30,730 nucleotides of DNA from Chara braunii (lineage: Eukaryota > Streptophyta > Charophyceae > Charales > Characeae), in contig BFEA01000098.1 in NCBI GenBank assembly GCA_003427395.1, forward strand, positions 1,062,659-1,093,388, written 5' to 3'. Under the pieces are notes generated by a model, which searched no databases, was not told the origin of the DNA, and saw only the letters and a program-made list of their open reading frames with translations. Made by a program: the position numbers and the translations under genes. This document shows positions 21,305-30,730 of this stretch, one piece after another (within the stretch, counting starts at the first letter, position 1; each line of letters opens with the position of its first letter).

Positions 21305-21390
<86 letters not shown>
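21305..21390. repeat. (GA)n microsatellite
   Basis: Uninterrupted GA dinucleotides. The upstream 21140-21245 has two copies of AGGAATCGTCCTCAGGG. Confidence 0.95.
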
Positions 21391-21391
<1 letters not shown>

Positions 21392-21513
21392 AAGAATAAG
21401 GAGGAAAGGTGACGAAGACTCAAATAGCGCAAAAAAAACTTCCGTAAGAAAAATAGCATGATGTAGCAAAGCTTGCTGGCGAATGCCTCGACCGGTTTCG
21501 ATCTCATCGCCAG

Positions 21514-21583
21514 AATGAGATCATCCTCAGGAGGCTTGTAGGAGCGCGATGAGATCATCCTCAGGAGGCTTGTAGGAGCGCAT
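21514..21583. repeat. Tandem duplication of about 37 bp
   Basis: GAGATCATCCTCAGGAGGCT with following TGTAGGAGCGC is present twice side by side. Confidence 0.85.
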
Positions 21584-21599
21584 TTGAAGATCGCCACCA

Positions 21600-22164
21600 G
21601 GATCTAATAAATACCTTCTCGAACAGCCGGTCTTTAGTTTTCACCTCAGAATCACCTGTGATGAACCGTTCCCGCCCCTTTTTTTCATTTAGGTCAGAAC
21701 CTGTAATTTTCCTCCGTTTTTCGAAAAAGGGTCACTCGGAAATTTGGGGTACGGCAGAGTAGAGTAGAGGGCCCGCCCATCGGGCAGGTATGAGAGTGCG
21801 GGTCATAGAGCGAGATAGGGGGAAAAAATAGAGAAACAGAAAAAAGAAAGAGAAAATTGGTCAAGGGACTATGGAAGGGGTGGGTATGGGCAAGCTACAG
21901 GGTGTTGCCAGACAGGGAGGAGACAAACTTCGTCAAGGCGGGAAGAACACTGGTGATACATAGTGAGGTCATGGGAGAAAACGCAGTTCAAAATGAAGTT
22001 ACAAACTGCTTTCGTGACTGCGCCGTAGTTACCTCAAAAGAAAAAGAAAAAAAAAAAGAAAAAGAAAAAGAAAAAGAAAAAGAAAGAGAAAACGAAAACA
22101 AGGGCATAGCACCGGCGCCAAATGGTCAGGTAAGAAACATCTCTCTCTGCTGGGGAGGGCTTTA
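21600..22164. other. Spacer with purine-rich (GAAAAA)n run
   Basis: No gene was recognised. The segment 22036-22095 is a (GAAAAA)n-type purine tract directly before the LINE fragment. Confidence 0.5.
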
Positions 22165-23988
22165 ATATCTAACTGTGCCATCCTCTCCACCATCTGGTTC
22201 ATACTTGCAATCAGGCAAATCTCTTCATCCTCGGCCAAACTAACCAGGCAACTAATCACCAAATTCATTTGGAAAGGGGATGCTGGTACCCCTTCCTGTA
22301 TCAGTAAGGTAGCTTGGTGGAAGCTCATTGAAAAGAAGCGCGATGGTGGTCTGGGCATCCTAGATCCAGAAACGCAGAACGCAGCTCTTCTGGCCAAATG
22401 GCCAGTTCGGCTGCTCACCTCACAAGAATACCAGCCTTGGATTCAGTTGGCACAGGCCACCCTAGCCAAGGACTGGCATTTATCTGATGACGATGCAGTG
22501 TGGCAAGCTATCCTATACTACCCTCTGCTCCGTTCCGTAAAATCACCCACTTGGGGACCAATCATCAAAGCCTGGTAAAAAATTCTCCCCTCTACACTCA
22601 GCCCTCCTGCAACAGTCTCTGAAATTCTCTCAACCAGTCTGTTCGAAAACCCAGATCTTTTGAACGCATCCGGGCACCCTTTCTCGGTAGCCAAGGGCCC
22701 AGGCAATTTTGCCAGGAAATGGCTGCAGAAAGGAGTGTGGACGATTGGTCATCTTTGGAACACCCAAGACACAGACTGGTACGATGAAGGGACATTAAGG
22801 AAGAAACTCACGGGCCTTTACAACGTGGGTCATCATCGGAGACTACTCATTGCAGCAATTCCGGCGACATGGACAGAGAAGTTAAAAGCAGGTCTGACGA
22901 CAGTGGAACAAGATATGTGGTGGCGTGATTCGAGCTCTCCCGATTGCTTCTTCCAATCCCTCAAGCAAGGGAGCAAGGAAGCAGTGGAGGTGTCCTCCTG
23001 GATACTTAGAAACTATTTCCTCAGGCAGATAGACCCGCCCTCCCAGATCATCAGTTCGGAGCACCTCCTCGAGGTGAGGATCAAGCAACATACAGACAAG
23101 GACGGAAAGATAAGGCTCACGCCAGTTACAGGAGGTACACCCTTCAGTAACTGGAAAGCAGATGAAACGCGCCTTGGATGGACCATAACGGACGACTCAA
23201 TTTCAGTCTCCACTGTGCTACTGGCAGATTAGTCATCACAAATTGGCTACAGGCTGCACTCCAAAGCGTCATCGCTTCAGATCCATGCCTGGGACTCATG
23301 GAACAGACAATCGAAGAAAATGCAGATGCAGGAACTGGGTCTCAGATGGGTCCAATCCTTTATCTGCACTATTCTAGAGACTCTGGAAGTTAAACTGNCA
23401 GGCCTTCAATGGCTCCACCTGCACAACAGTGTACCCACTGCTGCCTGGTGTGCAGACAAGGGTATGGAAGTGTCAGTCACATGCGACGTTTGCCTGCACC
23501 AGTACCTAGAGGACTCCTCCCACCTGTGGTGGGAATGCGTGGTCGCCAGGGGTTTTGGGGAATGGGTGAACAGACTCTGGTTTGCAGCTTACGGAACCTT
23601 GTCGTACTGGACAAAATCTCTAGTTCTCTTTGGAGATCAATCCTCCACTACTAGATCAAAGATCGGTAACAAATTCCGTATAGTAGGCTTTTGGACACTC
23701 TGGATGGCTCAAAGGGATCGCAGGTTTAACAAAGTCTTCTGGACAGTCTCATGCCTACGGAACTCCTTTAAATTAGCAATTAGAAACTTGATTCTAGCTG
23801 AGTGGCAAAAAGAAAGAAATAGCTTACCAATGAGCTCAGACGCTCAGCAGCTTCTTTTAAATGGCTGGGCCTCAGAGTTCCGCTGGGTTAGCTTCTCGGA
23901 CAATAAGCAGTTGGTCATGTCTCGTCATCTCTGGGATGAGAATGAGGACAGGGCCCTCCCTCAAAATTCCGAAGCCCTCTGGTTATGA
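22165..23988 (+). pseudogene. LINE ORF2, C-terminal half (5'-truncated)
   Basis: One frame runs from about 22165 to TGA 23986-23988, broken by TAA 22576-22578 and TAG 23230-23232. An ambiguous base lies at 23398. The start resembles the region after the RT core of plant LINEs (LITKFIWKGD, VAWWKLIEKKRDGGLGILDP). Near the end is a zinc-knuckle of the zf-RVT type: CDVCLHQYLEDSSHLWWEC (CxxC, then His, then Cys; about 23488-23545). The catalytic RT core and the endonuclease are missing, so this is a 5'-truncated insertion typical of LINEs. A 3' UTR and poly(A) follow directly. The intact protein would nick and reverse-transcribe at target DNA; this copy cannot. Confidence 0.8.
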
Positions 23989-24175
23989 TTTTGCTATTTT
24001 ATCCTGCTTTGCCCAAGGGACGCTGGACCCGTTTTCCAGCAAGTGCAGCTCCCCACCAATAGAAAGGAGTAATCTAAGGATGTTCCTCAGGCAGGGTGAT
24101 GCTCTTATCATCCTCTGCCTGAGGGACAACCGCCTGATTTTGCCAGTAAAAAAAAAAAGAAAAAAAAAAAGAAGG
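23989..24175 (+). mobile_element. LINE 3' UTR and poly(A) tail
   Basis: After the ORF2 stop comes GGGACGCTGGACCCG (24017) with a small hairpin GCTGG/CCAGC, then CTCCCCACCAATAG, a TCCTCAGGCAG/CTGCCTGAGG inverted repeat, and an A-rich tail at 24148-24173. The same first 55 bases recur at 24419, 26999 and 29278. Confidence 0.75.
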
Positions 24176-24418
24176 GCATACTAAGCTCTGGAAGAGACTG
24201 GAAGGGATCTGAAGAGCTGGGGAGAGTCTTGCTTTTGTCTGTTAGACAGCTCCTGGGGTTCTGGAACCTCTGGGTATTCAGCTGATTCCAGAATGAGTCT
24301 GACCACTACGTAGTCAATATAGTGTAGCAGATGAATCTTTCCAAACTTCCATAACAGTTGTTCAGCCGAAGACGGGTAATGGCCCCATTATCTCAAGAGG
24401 TCATTAACATTTCCATAA

Positions 24419-24498
24419 GGGACGCTGGGCCCGGTTCCCAGCACGTGTCGCTCCTCACAAATAGATTGGAGCACTTTCAATTTTCAAAAAAAAAAAAA
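24419..24498 (+). mobile_element. Short copy of LINE/SINE 3' tail
   Basis: GGGACGCTGGGCCCG, a hairpin GCTGG/CCAGC and CTCACAAATAGATTGGAGC are followed by a poly(A) run. It is diverged, and I found no target-site duplication. Confidence 0.65.
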
Positions 24499-25480
24499 CT
24501 CTGGAGTCTGAACATGATTGCCTTCAGATTCATCCAGCGCTGGCCAGAAGCGCTGTCAGATACATCTGGAAAGTGCTAGTGCGAGAATGACCTGACATGG
24601 AAGTACCTGACAGGGAAGGGTCTTACAGGGAATCTATTGTTGCTCCCCACCTCTCACGGGGATCACATCCGACTGAGCCGTGCATGTAGAAAAGAGGTAG
24701 GCACAAACCAGCAGGACATCTGATAGTCCATTTGCCCCTGTTCCCTTGGGCCCACCGGCTTCCTCCCCCCCATTGCACTACCCGGCGTTCCCCGAGCCCT
24801 GAAAATGTCGAAGCTGGAAACTCTTTTTTTTCCTTTAAGGCTCGGTCATGGACCGCTCCCTTTTTTTGTTTTTTTTTAACTCCTTTCTTTCTAGACTGCG
24901 ACTCATGGACTTTTCTCTTCCAATTGATGTACAAAATCTCCCTGAGGACCAGCTTTGTTTGGCTGATCGAATCCAACAGATAGGATTCAACAAAGTTTGG
25001 AAGCTGGAACTCAAAAAAAGAAAAAAAGAAAAAAAAAAGACACCTGAGTCCTGACTGTCCCCAGGTAATCCAATATCATTGTCCTTGTTATTGTCGTAAG
25101 TTCATTATTGTCCTGATTACCCAGAGGGTTATAACTTATATGTCATGATTATTCTTTTTTATTGAGCTTGAGATGGGCGTAATCAGGCCACGGGTATGTC
25201 AGAGAGGCTGGTTCTGACTACAAATCAACCAATGGCATGCAATTGGTGGGTGTGTTCTGTTCCGACCGGCTACAGTAGCCTGAGGACCTGACCAGGCTGT
25301 CTGACTCTGCGCCACATACTAGTTTAAGAGCTGAGAGTGCCACACCTGGTGATGCAGGCCACCTCCCCAAATCTCCCTACCAGGACGTACTCCCACATAG
25401 CTACAGGTTACAGGATGGTGTGTCTCACCCAGGCCAACTGACCAGCATTGTTCTGGTCTCAGCCATCCTCAGGCCATTCA
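24499..25480. other. Unassigned repeat-like DNA
   Basis: No gene was recognised. There are A-rich runs at 25010-25040. Open frames here have no conserved motif. Confidence 0.4.
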
Positions 25481-25483
25481 AAG

Positions 25484-25560
25484 TGGCAAGCTGGGTTTGA
25501 ACCCAGTGCCTACGTGGTACAACTCAGGCATGAAACCTGCTGAGCTAGCCAAGGTTTCCA
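25484..25560 (-). mobile_element. tRNA-derived SINE head
   Basis: On the minus strand, TAGCTCAGCAGG (25548-25537) fits box A of the RNA polymerase III promoter, and GGTTCAAACCC (25503-25493) fits box B, 33 bases further on. The T-arm CTGGG-TTCAAAC-CCAG is perfect. The acceptor stem does not pair well, so it is more likely a SINE head than a working tRNA gene. A body could extend down to an A-rich tail near 25150. Confidence 0.55.
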
Positions 25561-25607
25561 TAAGCATCATATATATATTATATAGCACATGCGGTATCCA
25601 GGGCCGA

Positions 25608-25761
25608 GGTCCCACTAGCAAAAAGGATAGGATCGAGCTCCTGAATCTGGATGTGTTTTACGCAGAGATGCAGAAAAGCAGTTCAATCTCTATTTCCTGC
25701 AGGTCTCCATAACCTCGTCCAGATTCAGGCATTCGATCCGATCCTCTTTGCTAGTGGGACC
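25608..25761. mobile_element. Foldback (MITE-like) element 1
   Basis: Arms of 44 bases (25608-25651 and 25718-25761) are inverted copies with few mismatches, around a 66-base loop. The ends begin GGTCCCACTAGC. Transcribed, this would give a long near-perfect hairpin. Confidence 0.75.
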
Positions 25762-25888
25762 ACACCTCAGGGGGGAAAAAAGAGAGAGAAAAAAGAAAAG
25801 TAAAACCCTAATAAAACGTTCCATGAGCATCATGTATATACAACCACCAGTACCTGCGAGCCTATTTTCGACAAGTCGTGGCCAGCAC

Positions 25889-25975
25889 CCGAACTTTCAG
25901 GAGGCCAAGCCTGCCGTTGATAAATCGGATCGGTGGCCGTCTTTTCGTTTCGGCCCGAGGCTCCTGAAAGGTCGG
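25889..25975. mobile_element. Foldback element 2
   Basis: CCGAACTTTCAGGAG (25889-25903) faces CTCCTGAAAGGTCGG (25961-25975) with one mismatch, around a 57-base loop. It could be a MITE or part of a larger one. Confidence 0.5.
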
Positions 25976-26219
25976 AGGAAGAGTAGTTTTGAACCGTCAA
26001 AGGCACTGGTGAAGTTATTAAAAAAAAAAAAAAAACCTACAAAAGCTGCAGGGACTGTTTCACATTGCTAATGGGACCGCCCTTATAGGAGAGAAGAAAA
26101 GAAAAGGTGGCCAGAAATAAGGAATCCATGCACAATGGGACTATCTCCACTGAGGGCTTGGAAGTTGGAGTCTCTCAGTCAGAACGGAGGGATGGGGGGT
26201 AGTTCCTTGGCAATGCTTT

Positions 26220-26243
26220 TTTTTTTTTTTTTTTTTTTTTTTT
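26220..26243. repeat. Poly(T) tract within a short direct repeat
   Basis: TTCCTTGGCAATG occurs on both sides of the poly(T) (about 26202 and 26242). It looks like the target-site duplication of a poly(A)-only insertion in minus orientation. Confidence 0.55.
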
Positions 26244-26490
26244 CCTTGGCAATGTTTATGTACTGCAGAAGTACAGTTTGGCTTGTCAGTCAGAAAAAGA
26301 ACCTAACTGACGCCTAAAAGAACAGAAAGGGGTTGGACTATAAGGTCACAGGATTTAAAAAAAAAAAAAAAAAAAAAGAGGATTAAATACAGAAAAAAAA
26401 GGAAAAACAAAGAGGGCAAGAGGGGAAAAAAAGAGAGCAAACAAGAAAGGGATTCACTTTTCTATTGTGGGGAGAGCCTCACCAGGGGCT

Positions 26491-26577
26491 AGGTCCCACT
26501 TGCACGAATCAAGAGATAGAGACCGTAGATAGCCGATATCAACGGCCGAAATCTCCTAATCCGTGCAAGTGGGACCT
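26491..26577. mobile_element. Foldback (MITE-like) element 3
   Basis: AGGTCCCACTTGCACG at 26491 faces CGTGCAAGTGGGACCT ending at 26577. Arms are about 27 bases with a few mismatches inside, and the loop is 33 bases. The outer bases GGTCCCACT are shared with foldback element 1. Confidence 0.75.
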
Positions 26578-26807
26578 TGCCCCAGGTTCAACTGACAACC
26601 CGAGGGTATAGCCACTGGCACAGCCTTTTGACTCAAAGCTATCATCTTCACCCAAGTAGAACACCCGGTCATTGTAGCTGTATTTGGGGCAATTTTCATT
26701 CTGGGCACAGCAATAATGACCCAAATAAGAGGCGTTCTATTGGGGTGAGCATGGTAGCCATATTGAAGATCGACTCTCGTGAGCACTCTCCACAAGGTCA
26801 GGACCTT

Positions 26808-26825
26808 ATTTATCTATTTATTCAT

Positions 26826-26864
<39 letters not shown>

Positions 26865-26868
26865 TTAA
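26808..26868. repeat. (TTTA)n microsatellite
   Basis: About 15 units of TTTA/ATTT. Confidence 0.95.
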
Positions 26869-26970
26869 GCTCCAGATTGGGGAGCAGCCTCTTTAAGTGG
26901 GTCCCTAGTGTAAAGGCTCCATCTATTGGGACCTACTTTCTTTAGATCACCAGTTCTCTTCTGTTGAAGA

Positions 26971-27153
26971 AGGGCTACTCAATGTACAATTGTATAAAGG
27001 GACGCTGGGCCCGTTTCCCAGCAGGTGGAGCTCCCCACCAATGGATGGAGCCTCCCCCGAGGAAGCTTGATGTGTCTGCTCCTACCAGCACGTCAAACTT
27101 ATCCCGGGGTTGTTTGTTAAAAAAAAAGAAAGAAAAAAAAAAAAGGGCTACTC
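26971..27153 (+). mobile_element. LINE/SINE 3' tail copy with target-site duplication
   Basis: AGGGCTACTC stands at 26971-26980 and again at 27144-27153 directly after the A-rich tail. Between them is a 163-base insert with the GGGACGCTGGGCCCG hairpin start at 26999, CTCCCCACCAATGG and a poly(A) tail. This is a clear short retrotransposed copy, either a SINE or a strongly truncated LINE. Confidence 0.8.
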
Positions 27154-27299
27154 TGATTGCTTTCATGTCTTTATGCGGCTGCGTGCACAGTTGTGACGTC
27201 TGGTCCCCAATCCGAAAGGAGGCTTCTGTGCCACAAGCACCCTCTTTTAGCCTGCTCTCATCATCCACCTGGAAACTATTTTTGAGGGGGTATGAGGTT

Positions 27300-28040
27300 G
27301 ACCTTCACCTCACACAACTTCCCTCCATCCATGCCTCATGTTTTTTTTTTTTCACCCCATTTTTTCCTGTTGGTTTAATTTCTTCCAATCTCCACTAACC
27401 ACCAGCATAAGGACTCGCCCTTCCCCATCAAAAAAAAAAAAAAAAAAAAAAAGGAGGACTTGCCCTTCCCCATTGTCTTTCTTTTTTCGAGAAATGCCAA
27501 GCTTCGACCTATTCAGGGTAAGTAGAAAGCTGGAATCGTAAAGCCAGGACCTTCGGTTGCAGAGACTCAGCTGGGCTGCTCTGCCATTGAAGGCACACAC
27601 CACCATGTTTAGGAAAAAAACAAAGGATCTACTCCATGCAGCAGCACACCCAGAAACAGGCCAAACTGACTTGCAGTTTGTTTATGCTCAGGAGACTTCC
27701 ATCCATCCATACCCTCCTCCCCCCCCCCCCACCTCCTTTTCATATGTACCTGATGGTTCAATTTCCCCCAAATTGAATTACCAATCACCACTCGCCACCA
27801 GGATAAGGCCTTTCCCTTTCCAAGCTTCTTTCTGTTTCGCAGAAATGCCACGCTTTGATCTATTACGCTTTGATCTATTATGGGAAGGAGGACACCCAGA
27901 AACACGCAAAAGCACGACATGGAGTCCGTGCTCGTAGCACTTTTGTCCACCCTTACCCGAAGGTTCCCATTTCCCCCCTTGTCAACTGCTAAGCAACAGC
28001 ATGAAGCCTTCCTCTTCCAATCTTCTTCCTGCTTTGAACA
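27300..28040. repeat. Diverged tandem repeats, no gene
   Basis: Related blocks include CTTCCCTCCATCCATGCC near 27319 and CTTCCATCCATCCATACC near 27696, GAAATGCCAAGCTTCGACC near 27492 and GAAATGCCACGCTTTGATC near 27842, and CACCCAGAAACA at 27646 and 27891. The open frames across it are proline-rich readings of pyrimidine runs. Confidence 0.5.
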
Positions 28041-28739
28041 AGCTGTTCATGAAAAATGGACCAACAAAAATGTCGGAGTCGTTTGCGGAATGTCGGAGTC
28101 GTTTCAGAGAAAAGGTTTTCTACGAAAGGCAGTGTGTGCTACACAGGACTCATGAGTCAGCACGGGATTAAAAAAAACCTATTTTTGAGCGAACAGAAGA
28201 CGCCCAAGAGACCAATAAAAACAGCATTTTCTGAAATTTTCAAGGATGCTTACCATTGTGGTTCGCGCAATACTTATTCCCAGCAAACATCGGAAAAGGC
28301 ACAGCGTAATGTCTGTTTTATGGTGGCCAAGGACCATAGCATGTTCATTTATTTTTTTTTTAATGTTCAAATTTTCAGAATCTGGCATGGACACATCAGC
28401 AAAGAAACCGTTCTCCAAATGCTACCCTCTTTCCCGAAAAACACAAATTTAAACCTCAAATGCTCCTCCATGACACTAAAGTGAGAATGTATCACAAACT
28501 TGCATAACAGACTAGTGGAATATAAGAATCGTAAATGGACACATTGTCAAGCATACAGTAAAAGCACAAATCACACTAAGCTCGCAGAGGAAATGTATGT
28601 GAAGTCCCAGGCAAGACATGAACAACACATGACTCACATGAAGGTGACAGTGAAATTGAGCAGTTGAGATACAAGTTCTTGAGACACTGGAACTCAAATA
28701 AATGAGACCGCATCATTGCAAGGTGGAAGGTCTCAACAC
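28041..28739. other. Unassigned stretch
   Basis: No gene was recognised. There is a small direct repeat, TGTCGGAGTCGTTT, near 28071 and 28089. Confidence 0.4.
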
Positions 28740-28999
28740 TCAGAATGGGAAAGCCCTAATCAACCCGAGGAAACCCACAGGGACTAAGTAGACTGCTCCT
28801 ATCAACTGAGCAACCACAGAGGCATGTCTCCAGGTTTCTGCCACAGTGCGACTCTGGTTGTCCTTTTCCTTTGCTGCACCCTCCTTGAAGTACCTATATG
28901 CCAACCTGGCCCTGATCCCCCTCACACAACGAGCATCACTCTCCATAGCCAAAGCATTCCTCTTGCCAAGAAGCCTAGCAACAACTCTAGTTGATGACC
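28740..28999 (-). CDS. Possible spliced exon of a host gene
   Basis: On the minus strand, TTGCCTTTACAG (ending at 29000) is a good splice acceptor. It is followed by an open frame (SSTRVVARLLGKRNALAMES, later VRGIRARLAYRYFKEGAAKE and AETWRHASVVAQLIGA) to a stop near 28740. The charged, helical and low-repeat composition differs from the transposon debris around it. I do not recognise the protein. There is no clear donor, so it would be a terminal exon, or the real end lies earlier. A chance ORF is possible. Confidence 0.35.
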
Positions 29000-29269
29000 C
29001 TGTAAAGGCAATTTAAGGCATCCACAATGTACGAGTCATTGGGGTCAGAGAACTTCCTAATGAGCTACTTATACAACAAGACAAATTTGTCCGGCTCGAT
29101 GAGCACAAGGAGGCAGGGCTCAAATGGTTTTCACATGCTTTGCTGCTTGATCTACAGAATTTGAAAATTAAGGCCAATAGCTATGTAGTAGCCTTTCTGT
29201 GCTCTATCTTACGGAGGGGGGTCTTGCATCCTTCCTCCGAGTTGGAGAATGGTAGCTGGGTGCGTCTTT

Positions 29270-29406
29270 AGGATAGGTGGACGCTGGACCCGGTTTCCAG
29301 CAGGTGTTGCTCCCCACCAATAGATGGAGCGGCCTGCTAGGCAAAGCCTCAATCCCGGTGGTTCTCTTACCACCACCAGGATAGAGGTCTTGCACAAGGG
29401 CCTNTN

Positions 29407-29446
<40 letters not shown>

Positions 29447-29452
29447 AGGTGG
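29270..29452 (+). mobile_element. LINE/SINE 3' tail copy with target-site duplication
   Basis: AGGATAGGTGG flanks the insert on both sides (29270-29280 and 29442-29452). The insert begins ACGCTGGACCCGG, has the GCTGG/CCAGC hairpin, CTCCCCACCAATAGATGG, a TGGTTCTC/CCACCACCAGG region and a poly(A) of over 30 bases containing two Ns at its start (29404, 29406). Confidence 0.85.
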
Positions 29453-29544
29453 TTTTGGGGTAGTGTCTAATCCTGGATGGAGGCACTGCAACCACAACAT
29501 GGTAGGAATCCCGCTTGGCATCAGGCACCAAAGCTGCTGAGTTG

Positions 29545-30405
29545 GACTTAAGATCGCTTAATGTAAACGGATTGGCCATGGCAGATGCAGCTAAAAGAAG
29601 GGCATTGATGAAGCAGTTCAAGGGGGTTGGTGGGAGAGCGTGTCCGGATCTGATTTGTGTTCAGGAAACTCACCTTACCAACTCACCAGCTCATATTCGT
29701 GCTCATAACGTTGTCTGGCCCTTTCAGAAGGTCTACTTCCGGCACCACGCAGTGGATCCGGAGGGGTGGCTATATGGATCCCACCAGAATCACGAGCATG
29801 GGTTGTGTATTGGGTGGCAGATAAAGAACAGGGGAGATGGGTGTCTGCCTTGGTAATGCTTGAATTAGAATTGTATGTGTTATAAATGTCTATGGTCCTA
29901 ACGACATCCAGGACAGGGTTAAATTTTTTCAAGAAATCCGACTCAAATTCTTGATGGAATACCACTCATTCTGGCAGGAGACTTTAACGCAGCTCCGGAT
30001 AGATGGCTAGATCGATTGAGGATACCCTCTCCTTGTCCACCATACATCAAGGAGGATGAGAAAATCATCCACAGGTTGTGTGCTTCTGAAAAATTGTTTG
30101 ATACTTATTATCAGATCTTCCCACAGGAACGTTTGTTTACATATATCAGCAATAGTGGGACCCTGCTTCAGTCTAGACCACGAATTGATTTGATTGTCAT
30201 GGCAAATGATTTGGATCGATTGCTCCATTGGGCCGCTATCTTTCCCCAAAGCCCTTGGCCTGGGGCGGATCACAAGATGTGTGCAGTCCTGTTGACATTT
30301 AGAAAGAGACAGGGTCAAGGGAAGAGTTTTTACAAACTAAATATGTCCTTGCTTTCTCAACATCAATTTCATCAGTACATAGTGGAAGTTTGGGATTACA
30401 ACTAA
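29545..30405 (+). pseudogene. LINE ORF2 endonuclease (APE-like) domain, frameshifted
   Basis: Known role: the apurinic-type endonuclease of LINEs nicks target DNA. Residues of the fold are all visible but in different frames: LDLRSLNVNGL (29545), ICVQETHL (about 29655), then after a frame change near 29765 AIWIPPESRAWVVYW, another change to VINVYGPNDIQDRVKFF (about 29880), and a return to the first frame for ILAGDFNAAPDRW (about 29970), SRPRIDLIV (about 30175) and GADHK (about 30262). At least three frameshifts make it non-functional. It opens the 5' part of a LINE whose remainder would lie to the right, but the sequence there is scrambled by adapter junctions. Confidence 0.85.
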
Positions 30406-30428
30406 CGACAAACAAGACTCACTAATAT

Positions 30429-30466
30429 CTGTCTCTTATACACATCTAGATGTGTATAAGAGACAG
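30429..30466. other. Nextera mate-pair junction adapter (artefact)
   Basis: The 38 bases are a perfect palindrome of the 19-base transposase mosaic end AGATGTGTATAAGAGACAG, fused head to head. This is the circularisation junction of Nextera mate-pair libraries and not genomic sequence. Confidence 0.97.
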
Positions 30467-30508
30467 GAGAAACTCACTGCCCAGTCCCCTCGTGTACACT
30501 AACATCTG

Positions 30509-30528
30509 TTTTTTTTTCTTTTCTTTTT

Positions 30529-30567
<39 letters not shown>

Positions 30568-30600
30568 GCCCTTTGTGCAAGACCTCTATCCTGGTGGTGG
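30509..30600 (-). repeat. Reversed LINE/SINE tail with poly(T)
   Basis: A poly(T)-rich run is followed by a minus-strand copy of the segment ending at 29402 (AAGGCCCTTTGTGCAAGACC). It is trapped between two adapter junctions, so its position is unreliable. Confidence 0.7.
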
Positions 30601-30635
30601 TCTCTTATACACATCTAGATGTGTATAAGAGACAG
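30600..30635. other. Second Nextera junction, slightly trimmed (artefact)
   Basis: Same palindrome as at 30429 but missing its first two bases. Sequence after it (30636-30730) is from an unknown place. Confidence 0.95.
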
Positions 30636-30730
30636 GTTGCACACTTCAGTTCAAAGGGAAGCGCACTCGAAGGAGCGGACGCGATCACTCAAAAAAGGAT
30701 GGTCCCTGAAATAAGACATGGACACAGTCT

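Noticed and set aside
27557-27937. Plus-strand 126-codon proline-rich ORF.
   Set aside because: It crosses C-runs and tandem repeats and has no conserved motif.
1-30730. CRISPR arrays, bacterial operons or phage genes.
   Set aside because: Repeats are tandem satellites and microsatellites without spacers, and no prokaryotic gene layout is present.

Overview
This window is eukaryotic, repeat-dominated DNA with no recognisable intact host gene. Pointers are broken reading frames separated by non-coding DNA, LINE endonuclease and zinc-knuckle fragments, a PIF/Harbinger transposase fragment, a tRNA-derived SINE head, long (CT)n, (GA)n, (GT)n and (TCAA)n tracts, poly(A) tails, and assembly gaps and Ns. 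The style of the LINE and Harbinger pieces makes me think of a streptophyte alga such as Chara. That is an impression from memory, not a proof.

Left part (1-19660): one very large retroelement-like unit. A repeat of about 1.9 kb at 1-1984 recurs in direct orientation at 17742-19660. Both copies carry, on the minus strand, the full core of a type I hammerhead ribozyme (218-268 and 17960-18010), 17742 nt apart. Between the repeats, also on the minus strand, lies a decayed reverse transcriptase gene (4867-2679). Upstream of it is a long decayed gene of unknown function (8520-5461). Direct pseudo-LTRs with hammerheads plus this type of RT point to a Penelope-like element (PLE). No GIY-YIG endonuclease is visible, and the unit is far longer than an ordinary PLE, recalling the giant endonuclease-less 'terminon' PLEs of rotifers. 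In the RT direction the order is 5' pseudo-LTR (19660-17742), G-quadruplex tracts, about 9 kb of tandem repeats, microsatellites and some plus-strand ORF pieces, the unknown gene, the RT, a twice-repeated hairpin-rich 3' region, and the 3' pseudo-LTR (1984-1).

Right part (19661-30430): ordinary nested transposon debris. It holds (TCAA)n, a GC-rich N-terminal Harbinger transposase piece (minus, 20801-20184), (GA)n, the 3' half of a LINE ORF2 with its poly(A) tail (22165-24175), three further short copies of the LINE 3' tail (two with target-site duplications), a tRNA-like SINE head, three foldback (MITE-like) elements, one possible spliced exon (28999-28740, minus), and the frameshifted endonuclease domain of another LINE (29545-30405).

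Right edge (30429-30730): two Nextera transposase junction sequences are embedded, so the last 300 bases are a library/assembly artefact and their order should not be trusted.
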